A DNA stretch of 64,000 nt, taken from Ktedonospora formicarum. GTDB lineage: Bacteria; Chloroflexota; Ktedonobacteria; Ktedonobacterales; Ktedonobacteraceae. Below, one piece after another: positions 42,662-51,253 of this stretch. The notes below the pieces were generated by a model. It ran no database searches and had not been told where the DNA came from. It saw nothing but the letters and a program-made list of their open reading frames with translations. The DNA is taken from the NCBI RefSeq assembly GCF_016587355.1, contig NZ_BNJF01000002.1:1364001-1428000 (forward strand), in the 5' to 3' direction. The first letter of the stretch is position 1. Every line of letters begins with the position of its first letter. The translations under genes were made by a program, and so were the position numbers.

Positions 42662-44434
42662 ATGAATGTTGCGACACAAAATCAGGAGGTGAAGCGGGTA
42701 CCTCGCAGGAACAGACCCATCTCACCTCGCTATAAATGGATCGCGCTCACAAATACGACTCTTGGCGTTCTTATGGCGACTATCGACTCCAGTATTGTAT
42801 TAATCTCTCTCCCCGTTATCTTCAAAGGCATTCATATTGATCCCCTGGCACCCGATGAAACCGGCTATTTCTTGTGGATGTTGATGGGATATATGGTTGT
42901 GACCGCGACACTCCTGGTCACGTTTGGGCGTATCTCCGATATGTTTGGGCGTGTCAGGTTCTATAATCTCGGTTTTCTTATCTTTACCATTGGAAGTATT
43001 CTCCTCTGGCTGACGCCAAGCACAGGGAATCTGGGAGCGTTAGAGCTAATCCTCTTCCGCTTCGTCCAGGGCATAGGAGGAGGTTTCCTTCTCTCCAATA
43101 GTTCGGCGATCATCACTGACGCCTTTCCTGAGCACCAGCGAGGCTTCGCGCTTGGTATTAACCAGATTGCAGCCATTCTTGGCTCTGTTATTGGCCTGAT
43201 CCTTGGAGGCATCCTCTCCTACTTTGATTGGCGACTGGTATTCCTGGTCAGTGTTCCCGTTGGTATCGCTGGCACTATCTGGGCCTATGCGATGCTTCGT
43301 GAGACTGCGACGACTCCCAAACGCCAGAAGATTGACTGGATGGGCAACATTACCTTTGCGAGTGGTGCGACGATCCTGCTGATCGGTATTACCTATGGTA
43401 TTGAACCATATAATGGTTCGCCCACGGGCTGGGGAAACCCTCTTGTATTAGGCGCGCTGATCCTTGGCTTCTTTTTACTCGGAGCATTTATCTGGATTGA
43501 ATTGCGCGTTCCTGATCCGATGTTCCGTCTTAGCCTCTTCAAGATTCGTATGTTTGCGGCTGGCAACACCAGTAGTTTCCTGGCAAGCATCGCGCGCGGT
43601 GGATTACAATTCATGCTAGTCATCTGGCTTCAAGGGATCTGGCTTCCGCTGCACGGCTACGATTATGAGGTGACCCCTTTATGGGCGGGGATCTATATGA
43701 TCCCGCTGATGATAGGTTTTCTCTTGATGGGGCCGTTGAGTGGCTGGTTGTCAGATCGCTTTGGTGCGCGGCCCTTCTCGACACTGGGTATGCTGATACA
43801 AGCCCTGGGCTTCTTCCTGCTCACGGTCTTGCCATTGAACTTTGATTATATCTGGTTTGCCCTGATTCTCTTTATGCTCGGCGTCGGGCAGGGGATGTTT
43901 TCATCGCCTAATACCTCATCGATCATGGGTAGCGTGCCGCGTGAGCAGCGTGGGGTGGCTTCTGGTATGCGCTCAACCTTCCAGAACTCTGGCTCAATTG
44001 TCAGCATCGGCGTCTTCTTTAGCCTGATAACGTTGGGCCTGGCGGCTTCGCTTCCTACTACGCTTCTTGATGGTCTGATCGCCGCAGGTATTCCGGCGAA
44101 TATAGCCGATGGCATCGCGCATCTGCCGCCCACTTCGGCCCTCTTTGCAGCTTTCCTGGGCTACAATCCCATGGGGCAACTGATCCCAGACAACGCGCTC
44201 AATGTGCTCCCGGCGGCGAGCAAAGCAAACCTTCTGGGACATACCTTCTTCCCGAATCTGATCACATCTCCATTTGCAGTCGGATTGCATAGCGTTTTCT
44301 ACCTCTCCGCCGCGATGTGCCTGGTCGCTGCAGTCGCGTCCCTGCTTCGTGGCAAGCAACAATTTGCCCGTCCAAACGCTGCGAGCTATGATAAAGAAGA
44401 GGCCAGCCTCGACACGATAGAGAATATGCAATAA
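42662..44434 (+). CDS. MFS drug exporter, DHA2 (EmrB/QacA) type
   Basis: ATG 42662 has GAAGGA close upstream and fits the family start; 590 aa, about 14 helices. Motifs: LMATIDSSIVLISLPVIF (motif D1 region), GRISDMFGRVRFYN (motif A), RFVQGIGGGFLLSNSSAII (motif B), GSVIGLILGGILSYFDWRLVFLVSVPVG (motif C, antiporter). Typical drug/H+ antiporter. Repressed, presumably, by TetR B and perhaps A. A terminator follows. Confidence 0.9.
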   Translation: MNVATQNQEVKRVPRRNRPISPRYKWIALTNTTLGVLMATIDSSIVLISLPVIFKGIHIDPLAPDETGYFLWMLMGYMVVTATLLVTFGRISDMFGRVRFYNLGFLIFTIGSILLWLTPSTGNLGALELILFRFVQGIGGGFLLSNSSAIITDAFPEHQRGFALGINQIAAILGSVIGLILGGILSYFDWRLVFLVSVPVGIAGTIWAYAMLRETATTPKRQKIDWMGNITFASGATILLIGITYGIEPYNGSPTGWGNPLVLGALILGFFLLGAFIWIELRVPDPMFRLSLFKIRMFAAGNTSSFLASIARGGLQFMLVIWLQGIWLPLHGYDYEVTPLWAGIYMIPLMIGFLLMGPLSGWLSDRFGARPFSTLGMLIQALGFFLLTVLPLNFDYIWFALILFMLGVGQGMFSSPNTSSIMGSVPREQRGVASGMRSTFQNSGSIVSIGVFFSLITLGLAASLPTTLLDGLIAAGIPANIADGIAHLPPTSALFAAFLGYNPMGQLIPDNALNVLPAASKANLLGHTFFPNLITSPFAVGLHSVFYLSAAMCLVAAVASLLRGKQQFARPNAASYDKEEASLDTIENMQ

Positions 44435-44482
44435 GGCAGGGAGAGGCATCCACTTTCATCACAATGCAATGAAAGTCAGGAG

Positions 44483-44523
44483 TGCAGAGGGGTGTTAGTC
44501 TCTCTGCATTTCTCCCTTTTTTC
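44483..44523 (+). terminator. rho-independent terminator after the DHA2 exporter
   Basis: TGCAGAG and CTCTGCA pair across a 12-nt loop, followed by TTTCTCCC and a T6 run. A small second hairpin (CTTTCAT/ATGAAAG) precedes it. Confidence 0.78.
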
Positions 44524-44575
44524 ATACCGCCGCAGGCGGAGCACCTTACAAACTATTGTAGAAAAGAGTAAACAC

Positions 44576-45169
44576 ATGACAGACATCTTCTCAGTGAGCA
44601 ATACACCAACTGCTCTCCTGGTTATGGATTATCAGAATGACATGGTTTCCAGCACGGGAGAAAAAAAGGAAGCTCTTCTTGAACGAGCCGCTAACGTGCT
44701 TCAGGCGGCTCGCGATGCACACTTTACCATTATCTATGTCGTTGTGCGTTTCCGCGAGGGCTACCCGGAGGTTAACCCGCGTAATCGTGGGTTCTCTGCC
44801 ATTCGAGGGATGGGCCATCTTCAGGAGGGACAACCAGGAACGGAGATCCATCCTCGCGTTGCTCCCTTGCCAGGAGAGAGTGTTGTGACTAAACGCCGTG
44901 TTGGAGCCTTTAGCACAACAGACCTTGAGACGCTCCTGAAGGCGCGAGACATTACGAGACTCATCATGATGGGTATTGCCACAAGCGGTGTTGTCCTCTC
45001 TACGGTTCGTTGGGCGGCGGATATGGATTATGAACTGGTTGTGGTGGAGGATTGCTGTGCTGATAGAGATGAAGAGGTTCATCGCGTCCTAACCCAGAAG
45101 GTCTTTCCACGTCAGGCAAGCGTGATCTCCTCTCAGGAATTGCTCGAAGCGTTCCAATCGCGAATGTAA
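44576..45169 (+). CDS. isochorismatase-family hydrolase
   Basis: ATG 44576 (197 aa) with AAAAGAG upstream; longer frames lack an SD. The family Asp is in VMDYQND near residue 17 and the Lys in VVTKRRVGAF near 107. The position of the catalytic Cys in cysteine hydrolases falls in GIATSGVVLST, where it is Val or Gly, so this belongs to the Cys-less branch (isochorismatases such as PhzD also lack it). Substrate unknown. Its own promoter is likely, since a terminator separates it from the exporter. Confidence 0.82.
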   Translation: MTDIFSVSNTPTALLVMDYQNDMVSSTGEKKEALLERAANVLQAARDAHFTIIYVVVRFREGYPEVNPRNRGFSAIRGMGHLQEGQPGTEIHPRVAPLPGESVVTKRRVGAFSTTDLETLLKARDITRLIMMGIATSGVVLSTVRWAADMDYELVVVEDCCADRDEEVHRVLTQKVFPRQASVISSQELLEAFQSRM

Positions 45170-45205
45170 ACAAGTCATATTTGTTGGAATAGAGAGTGTG
45201 GTAGT

Positions 45206-45475
45206 TTAGCGAGTCTTAATAATGATTGTGTGCGCAACCTTATCGCCAAGATATTGTTTGCGTGGCGAAGTCCAGACGAAGATTGCACCAATAAGGAATG
45301 GACTCTTAAGCATGGTACGAAACGAGTTCTCGCCATAACTTTGCATTGGCTTTGTACTCATATCGCATAGGAATGCCAGGCCGCATCGCATGTAGCCTGG
45401 CATTCCTGCAACTCCTCGAAATTGTGCGTAGCTAGCAATGGGTGATCCACTGCTAACTCCGCATATAGTGCTCAT
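45206..45475 (-). pseudogene. possible RDD-family fragment
   Basis: An 89-codon frame starts 8 nt after the GH87 stop. Its C-terminus (KSPFLIGAIFVWTSPRKQYLGDKVAHTIIIKTR) looks like the end of RDD-family membrane proteins, but the first two RDD helices are absent. Truncated relic rather than a working gene; weak call. Confidence 0.35.
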
Positions 45476-45482
45476 CAGAGCA

Positions 45483-48398
45483 TCAGGCACGGTAGACTTC
45501 GATGCCATTGATAAATGGATTATCCACTCCACCCTGTGAGAAGGAGATGACAATCTGACCACTACTATTGGCCGTGACTGAATATCGCTTCTGTAAGGCT
45601 GTCTTATATCCCGCAGTCGCGAAGACATCGAAACCTGTGAGAACTTGATTGCCATTGAGCGCGACATTGAACTTGCGCTGACCGGCAGCCGTCCAGGTCA
45701 ATTCCGCCCAATCGAGCGCGACGGTGTAGGTTGTTCCCGCTGTCAATCCCGTGATGGTATAAGTGAAGGAGCTATTCCAGCGACAGGTCTGCCAGACTCC
45801 CTGCGGCGCTGGATTACTTATGCCACTGGTATTGATTGAGGATGAGGTATCGCTGAAGGCATTGCCAGTATTATAGCCAGTGTCAGCTACAAAGTTGCCC
45901 GTCGCGCCGCCGCCGCTATTGATCGCGGTTACCAGCGTGCCGGTTCCCTGCGTTGGCGTTGGGGTTGGTGTGGGTGTACCAGAGGATCCCCAGATCTCGA
46001 TGCCACTAATAAATGGATTATCCGCCCCACCTTGTGAGAAGGCAATGACAATTTGACCACTACTGTTGGCCGTGACTGTGAATTGTCTCTGTAGAGCCGT
46101 CTTGTATCCCGCAGTCGAAAAGACATCGAAACCTGTGAGAACCTGATTGCCGTTGAGTGCAACATTGAATTTGCGCTGACCAGCTGCTGTCCAGGTCAAT
46201 TCCGCCCAATCGAGCGCAACAGTGTAGTTTGCTCCAGCCGTTAGGCCAGGAATGGTATAAGTAAATGAGCTGTTCCAGCGGCAGGTCTGCCAGACCGATT
46301 GTGGTATGGATTCAGCAACCCTGCTGGTATTAATTGAGGACGAAGTGTCGCTAAAGGTATTACCCGTGTTAAAGTTTGTATCGGAGACAAAGCTGCCTGC
46401 GCCAGAGCCACCCGCGTTGATCGCCGTCACCAGGGTTCCGGTTGGCGGGGGATTTGGTGTTGGCGAAGGTGTTGGTGAAGGTTGTTGCGTTGGTGAAGGT
46501 GTTGGTGTTGGGGTTCCTGTTGGGAAACCACAGGTTTGCGGCGTGGGGCTCCAACCAGAGTTGCCCTGACCCATCGTCACATTCCATGATCCTGCTGACT
46601 CACAGCTCTGCATCCCACCAACACTCAGATTACTGGCTGTCACATTGCTGGCAGAGCCAGTAATTGTATTGACTTTGTTGGAAAAGGCGAACTCTGAACC
46701 ATTAATATTGATGTTGCTCATAGCGATGTTACTGATAGGATTGCCGCCATCAAACGAGATCGCGACATATTGCGAGTTGTCGATCTCGTTGTTTGAGACT
46801 GTAAATGGTGCGTTGATTGAGCCATTGGCTGACCAGAACATCAGTCCACCAAATTGTTGGATTCCCTGGTCGCCTATGCCAGCGGTATAATTGATAGTGT
46901 TATTCGAGACGGTGGTGGTGTTGCTAAAGGGGGCGGTTGGACCTCCAAAATTTTGGTAATCCAGATTGATCCCACCACCACGGTATTGCGAGCCACTGAC
47001 AATATTGTTGGTAACGCTATTTCCATTCCCACCGTAGATGGCGATACCATTGGCAACAAAAGGTGACTGAATGGTGTTATGGTCAAAACTATTATTTGTA
47101 TCTCCAATGGATGCTCCATTGAGATCTGACCACATGGCAAGACCATCATCACCAGTACCCCGGATGATACTCTGCTGGACTGACGAGTTCGACACTGCTC
47201 GATGGAAGTTCAGGCCATCAGCGGTTAGGCTATCCATGCGGGAGCCAGTAACAGTCAGGCCGCTGAAAGGGCCATCGAACCACATACCAACTTTGGTATG
47301 CTCGATCCAGACATTGGAAATTCTTGAATTGTTGAGTGAACCACCAATGCCATTATCCTGGAGACAGTCGAGGCGGTTAGTAATTTGCCCATTAATGGCA
47401 AAGTTTGACAGATTGACATTGGAACTGCTACTTCCATCATAGACATCGTTCCCATAAATGCCAACGCCAGTACCATTGTTTGGGCTATTTCCATTCCCGC
47501 CACCAGTGGGAGCGCCCGTGAGAATCGAATACCACGGACCCGCGCCCGTTAAGGTGACATTGTCAACGAGGATGTGGTTGGTGACCAGATAGGTGCCCTG
47601 GGGCAACCAGACACTCTTTCCCTGGGCCTTGCCATCATTGACGGCATTCTGGATTGCCTGTGTGGCGTTCGATGACCCAGTTGGGTCCGCGTTATAGGGG
47701 GCGGATGTGACTGAAATGGAGCCTGCTGGCTGGGAGAGAGGTGTTGGTACCTGCTCGAAGTCTGCGACATCGATAGCATACCATTGAGCCGTATTTCCCG
47801 AATCCACCTGTAGTTTTACGGTCGTGCCTGCCGCCATCTGGGGTAGAAGCACATGCGCTTCATCAAACTGATGATGTGCTGTGCCACCGGGTGAATTTGA
47901 CCAGACCACGGAATTACAATCCGAGAAATTTGGTGCTCCATAGAGCCAGCTATACTTCGAGGTCAGTTGCAGATCCTTGGACTGCTTGACCCCGTTGATA
48001 TAAATACTAAGCGAGGCATCGATACCATTTCCACCAGGCGCGTCGGGAATGCTGTAACGCAGGTTGAGCCCATTGGCCTGCTGAGGTAAGGTAAATTGTA
48101 CATACTGTCCCTGGGTTAATCGAACTGCCTGATGATCGATTGCATCGAACGCCAGATCCCCTAGTGTATAGGATGGGCCAATAATGGTGCCGGTTGTGGT
48201 CGCATTATGAGCTACCAGTTCGGCATAGGGGAGTGTCGCTCCTGTGCCACCAACCGCAGCCGCCGCACTACCCCTCTGTGTTGTCAAGCCAGCAGCATTG
48301 GTGGTATAGGGCAGAGTAACAAATATGCCAATAGTCAAGGTGAGTATTATGAGTACTCCCAGTAATGCGCTCCGCCTTTGGCCCTTTTTCTCTTGCAT
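45483..48398 (-). CDS. secreted GH87-like alpha-1,3-glucanase with two malectin-like modules
   Basis: A 971-aa protein. Signal peptide at 1-35 (hydrophobic LLGVLIILTLTIGIFVTLPY, then TNAA). Residues about 45-215 form a beta-sandwich carbohydrate-binding module; about 220-630 a right-handed beta-helix starting with ISVTSAPYNADPTG. Asp394 and the pair Asp417-Asp418 have the same 23/24 spacing as the three catalytic aspartates described for bacterial GH87 alpha-1,3-glucanases. Thr-Pro linkers separate two near-identical modules of about 150 residues (GTLVTAIN...GIE), of the malectin/CBM type. GAGGAT lies upstream of the ATG at 48398. Probably degrades fungal cell-wall alpha-1,3-glucan. Confidence 0.85.
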   Translation of the reverse strand: MQEKKGQRRSALLGVLIILTLTIGIFVTLPYTTNAAGLTTQRGSAAAAVGGTGATLPYAELVAHNATTTGTIIGPSYTLGDLAFDAIDHQAVRLTQGQYVQFTLPQQANGLNLRYSIPDAPGGNGIDASLSIYINGVKQSKDLQLTSKYSWLYGAPNFSDCNSVVWSNSPGGTAHHQFDEAHVLLPQMAAGTTVKLQVDSGNTAQWYAIDVADFEQVPTPLSQPAGSISVTSAPYNADPTGSSNATQAIQNAVNDGKAQGKSVWLPQGTYLVTNHILVDNVTLTGAGPWYSILTGAPTGGGNGNSPNNGTGVGIYGNDVYDGSSSSNVNLSNFAINGQITNRLDCLQDNGIGGSLNNSRISNVWIEHTKVGMWFDGPFSGLTVTGSRMDSLTADGLNFHRAVSNSSVQQSIIRGTGDDGLAMWSDLNGASIGDTNNSFDHNTIQSPFVANGIAIYGGNGNSVTNNIVSGSQYRGGGINLDYQNFGGPTAPFSNTTTVSNNTINYTAGIGDQGIQQFGGLMFWSANGSINAPFTVSNNEIDNSQYVAISFDGGNPISNIAMSNININGSEFAFSNKVNTITGSASNVTASNLSVGGMQSCESAGSWNVTMGQGNSGWSPTPQTCGFPTGTPTPTPSPTQQPSPTPSPTPNPPPTGTLVTAINAGGSGAGSFVSDTNFNTGNTFSDTSSSINTSRVAESIPQSVWQTCRWNSSFTYTIPGLTAGANYTVALDWAELTWTAAGQRKFNVALNGNQVLTGFDVFSTAGYKTALQRQFTVTANSSGQIVIAFSQGGADNPFISGIEIWGSSGTPTPTPTPTQGTGTLVTAINSGGGATGNFVADTGYNTGNAFSDTSSSINTSGISNPAPQGVWQTCRWNSSFTYTITGLTAGTTYTVALDWAELTWTAAGQRKFNVALNGNQVLTGFDVFATAGYKTALQKRYSVTANSSGQIVISFSQGGVDNPFINGIEVYRA
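45486..46440 (-). repeat. tandem duplication of the malectin-like module inside the GH87 gene
   Basis: The segments about 45486-45935 and 45990-46440 encode the same module and remain very similar at DNA level (for example the stretch around NGNQVLTGFDVF). It reflects recent tandem duplication or ongoing gene conversion. Confidence 0.8.
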
Positions 48399-48667
48399 GT
48401 TGTCTTATCCTCTCAGACTTGCTCTCCATATGTTCCCATGTGGGGGAGACCATACTGACAGCCTGAATACGGCTTAGAATATGCAACAAAATACGATGTC
48501 GTTATACGAGGCCTGTGTCGTCTAAACCATTGAGAACCACAATCAACCAGAGCTCAAGATGAATAGCACTTCCGCCTGACGCTCTGTCCCGCGAAACATA
48601 AGGTGGCAATGGAAGAGCCATTTCGTCGAGTTCTCCACATGGAAACTTATGTGCTAAGCATGTTGAT

Positions 48668-48696
48668 CTAATGACATATCGAAGTGATGTCATTAG
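48668..48696. promoter_or_regulatory. inverted repeat CTAATGACAT-N9-ATGTCATTAG
   Basis: Perfect 10-bp arms, 9-nt spacer, 270-300 bp upstream of the GH87 start. Operator-like or a hairpin. Confidence 0.45.
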
Positions 48697-48711
48697 GATA
48701 ATGGCAACGAG

Positions 48712-48733
48712 TATTCATCGTATACGATGAATA
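48712..48733. promoter_or_regulatory. 22-bp perfect palindrome
   Basis: TATTCATCGTA is followed directly by its inverse. The geometry suggests a dimeric repressor site. Confidence 0.45.
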
Positions 48734-49031
48734 ACGTGTACTGCTTTAGTTGTCAGGTGGAAAGGATAATTGATTGCAGAGAACATTTTAATGGTTCAGA
48801 TGGGAACGATGCCTTTTGCCGACGAGAGATTGGCAAGGGGTACGGGAGGTTTTGATGAACTCGAGCAGGTAAAAAAGAAGTGTTTAGGGGTACAAGTAGC
48901 ATACACACCTCCTCAAAGATATCATCATTGAACATCTAAGTAAGAGAGAACCATTGGGTAAACAGCATATTAACCAGCCGCATCCATTGCGTGCTCTGAC
49001 GTGCTGGGTAAAGATACCCAGTAAATAGCTA

Positions 49032-49091
49032 CTATCCTCATGATAGAAAAACAAGGTTAACGTTAACCTTGTTTTTCTATCATGAGGATAG
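49032..49091. promoter_or_regulatory. 60-bp perfect palindrome centred on a LacI-type operator
   Basis: The two 30-base halves are exact reverse complements without a loop. The centre is AAGGTTAACGTTAACCTT (49053-49070), the form of many LacI-family operators. On RNA it would fold into a long terminator-like hairpin with a T5 stretch in the arm. Confidence 0.7.
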
Positions 49092-49206
49092 CATAGAGCA
49101 AAGTAATTTGTCAAGGGTAAAGCCATTATACGAGCAATTGCGGGTGTAAATGGGTTTGAGATTGACGAAATTGGAAATCTTCTGTTAGTAGTATGCGTTA
49201 TGAAAG

Positions 49207-49218
49207 GTTAACGTTAAC
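49207..49218. promoter_or_regulatory. second GTTAACGTTAAC operator copy
   Basis: Same 12-bp palindrome (context AGGTTAACGTTAACT), about 150 bp from the first, 205 bp upstream of the GNAT start. Confidence 0.6.
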
Positions 49219-49423
49219 TCTGATGCAAAAAGCAACGCATGAGGCCCTCTATAGGTTGTCATCCATTCCAGGTTAGCGTAACCCGTGGGCCCTGGTAGGC
49301 TATCTTTGATCCAGGAACAAATATAGACTTTCTTTCAACGAATAATTATCAAATAAATCAAAATGAATAGCATATAATATTCGCATATATATCGAAAATA
49401 CACTTGAGGAGAGTATAATCATC

Positions 49424-49987
49424 ATGGGTTTAAATATCCACCTGCACACCTTTCCGACCTTAGAAACAGAACGCCTGATCTTACGGCAACTTGCGGCAAC
49501 GGATGCACAAGACTCCTTCCTCTTTCTGTCCGATGAAGAGAATATGCGCTACTACGATCCAGCTCCAATGACACAGCTCGAACAAGCGGAAAAGAGTATT
49601 GAACGTCATCGAAGGCGTTTTGCTCAACATGAAGCACTACGCTGGGGCATCATATCAAAGGGAGAGAGCAGGGTCATCGGCAACTGTGGATATTCATGGG
49701 ATGCCGATAATCGAAATGCAAGCCTGAGCTATATTCTCTCGAAACACTACTGGAATAAAGGGATCATGACAGAGGCCTTGACTGCGATTATTCAGTTCGG
49801 CTTCGAACATATCCACTTGCATCGCATTGAAGCTCAGGTTGCGTATCCCAATTTCGCCTCCGCACGCCTGCTCGAAAAGCTCGGTTTTCAGGAAGAAGGA
49901 CGCCTCCGCGATCGTCAATATGCCAACAACCAGTTTGTTGACGAAAGAATGTTTGCGCTTATCAATACCAACAATGTGAACGGATAA
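49424..49987 (+). CDS. GNAT N-acetyltransferase (RimJ/RimL-like)
   Basis: A 187-aa GNAT protein: LETERLILRQL at the N-terminus, RVIGNCGYSWDADNRNASLSYILSKHYWNKGIMTEAL (acetyl-CoA loop region) and RIEAQVAYPNFASARLLEKLGFQEEGRLRD at the C-terminus, as in ribosomal-protein acetyltransferases RimJ/RimL and relatives. AGGAGAG is 12 nt before the ATG. Substrate open: protein N-terminus or an amine antibiotic. Confidence 0.88.
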   Translation: MGLNIHLHTFPTLETERLILRQLAATDAQDSFLFLSDEENMRYYDPAPMTQLEQAEKSIERHRRRFAQHEALRWGIISKGESRVIGNCGYSWDADNRNASLSYILSKHYWNKGIMTEALTAIIQFGFEHIHLHRIEAQVAYPNFASARLLEKLGFQEEGRLRDRQYANNQFVDERMFALINTNNVNG

Positions 49988-50064
49988 ATTCCCTCTTGAT
50001 AGCCTGAACAATCTACCAAAAGTACTGACCGTATTCTGGTAGTAATTATCATTTTCATCTGGGC

Positions 50065-50358
50065 CTACGGCTGAACAAGCTCAGGAAGCCTTTCGGTAAA
50101 AATGCGACGAGGGCAGAAAGCATTGCGGCAAAAGAAGCGATGCACCGTCAATTTCAGTATGGCGAGCTGGCCGATTTCCGGAATGTCGGCCACCGTTCGC
50201 AGATAATGGCTGTGTATGTATTCTGAAGCAGCGGTGCAGAGAGGACAACAAGCAAGAGGAGCGATGTATCTGCCCTTAAAAGCTAATTTATCAGAGGTGC
50301 TCCTGTCAAAGTGCCACTGTAGTATTAGAGATAAGTATATTAGGATGGCTCTCTTCAA
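50065..50358 (-). pseudogene. N-terminal fragment of an ISL3-type transposase
   Basis: CPLCTAASEYIHSHYLRTVADIPEIGQ ... HRFFCRNAFCPRRIFTERLPELVQP is the zinc-finger N-terminus of ISL3-family transposases. It ends at a TAG exactly where the family usually has a Tyr codon after ...P, and the following sequence does not continue the protein. A decayed remnant. Confidence 0.72.
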
Positions 50359-50566
50359 GCAGACTAGCGATAGTCATCAAAGTTAATGGAGGATCTGAAG
50401 CTCATAACAGGGTTGATGTTTTTTCTAGAATATCTCATCTTATCTTGCATCTGAGCATATATTTTGATTCTCCTACCCTCCTTATTATTCCCGGTTTTGG
50501 GTAGGTGAAAAAGATCGATAAAATTTTTAAATCGCGAGTACAATGTAAGAGAAGGAGATGATATAA

Positions 50567-50998
50567 ATGAATACAATAACTATAAAAAAAGAACAATTTA
50601 TTAAAGCTATGCCTGAACGAGTTTTTAAAGCACTTACCGAAAAGGAAGAATTAGAACGCTGGTTGGTACAAAAAGCTGAAATTGAATTGAGACCTGGAGG
50701 AACCTTTTGTACAGAATGGGCGCCTGGCGTAGGAGAGCATGGAAAAGTAAAAGAAGTGAAGCCATCTCAATCGTTCAGTTTTACTTGGGAAGCATTTTCC
50801 CCTACTCCGACAACCATTAAATTTGGGTTAACAAAAGAAAAAGACGGCATGTTGTTAACACTTACCCATAGCGGTATTGGTGAAGGAGAAAAATGGGAGG
50901 TTTATACTAATATCAGCGAAGCCTGGGATGGTCATCTGAAAGATCTGACGTCTTGGATTGAAACAGGGACATGCCCACCACCAGGCCCAAGAGGATAA
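50567..50998 (+). CDS. SRPBCC / AHSA1-domain protein
   Basis: A 143-aa START-like (Aha1 C-terminal) domain protein: AMPERVFKALTEKEELERWLVQKAEIELRPGGTFCTEW ... VKEVKPSQSFSFTWEAF ... GWDGHL-like ending. Hydrophobic-pocket proteins of unknown ligand. Strikingly richer in A/T and Lys than its neighbours, which hints at horizontal acquisition. GAAGGAG is about 10 nt before the ATG. Confidence 0.85.
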   Translation: MNTITIKKEQFIKAMPERVFKALTEKEELERWLVQKAEIELRPGGTFCTEWAPGVGEHGKVKEVKPSQSFSFTWEAFSPTPTTIKFGLTKEKDGMLLTLTHSGIGEGEKWEVYTNISEAWDGHLKDLTSWIETGTCPPPGPRG

Positions 50999-51068
50999 TA
51001 CAATTGATACTCCCCAGATAAATCATTCTGTTGGTATTTTATGATGGCCAGCGGGGATTCGAGTCGTG

Positions 51069-51146
51069 TTCAAGGCCGCGCCAGGGCAAGCAATCCGCCG
51101 AGTTCAGGCCTTTACTGAGGAACAGTGGCAGTCGCTACCCGCATAA
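51069..51146 (+). pseudogene. short decayed coding fragment
   Basis: The frame reads FKAAPGQAIRR, then VQAFTEEQWQSLPA and a stop, with a stop shortly upstream and no start. It looks like the 3' end of a transposase or similar gene; the family is not recognised. Confidence 0.25.
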
Positions 51147-51194
51147 GTGGTGAATAACACGTTAATGACCGCAAGATGAAGAGGCAAAAGAAAT

Positions 51195-51237
51195 CAGGGT
51201 GTTAAGCGATAATAAAGCTTATCACCCTGGTTTTTTT
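51195..51237 (+). terminator. rho-independent terminator
   Basis: CAGGGTGTTAAGC pairs with GCTTATCACCCTG (one mismatch), 9-nt loop, followed by G and T7. Ends plus-strand transcripts from the SRPBCC side before the convergent membrane-protein gene. Confidence 0.85.
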
Positions 51238-51253
51238 GTTGTCTCACTGAAGG

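Larger units (their letters stand above)
48399..49423. other. 1-kb intergenic region rich in palindromes
   Basis: No supported gene. It contains four inverted repeats, listed separately (48668-48696, 48712-48733, 49032-49091, 49207-49218). Divergent promoters for GH87 and GNAT genes must lie here. Confidence 0.5.

Noticed and set aside
45476..45667. Longer version of the RDD-like frame reaching into the GH87 gene
   Set aside because: The extra part is antisense-free but out of frame with the GH87 coding sequence and has no RDD character; only 45206-45475 was kept.
46440..46560. Repetitive stretch in the GH87 gene considered as a microsatellite or frameshift
   Set aside because: It encodes a Thr-Pro-Ser linker in frame between the beta-helix and the first malectin-like module.
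49032..49091. Long palindrome considered as a CRISPR repeat or attachment site
   Set aside because: It is a single copy without spacers or integrase; the LacI-type core is a better explanation.
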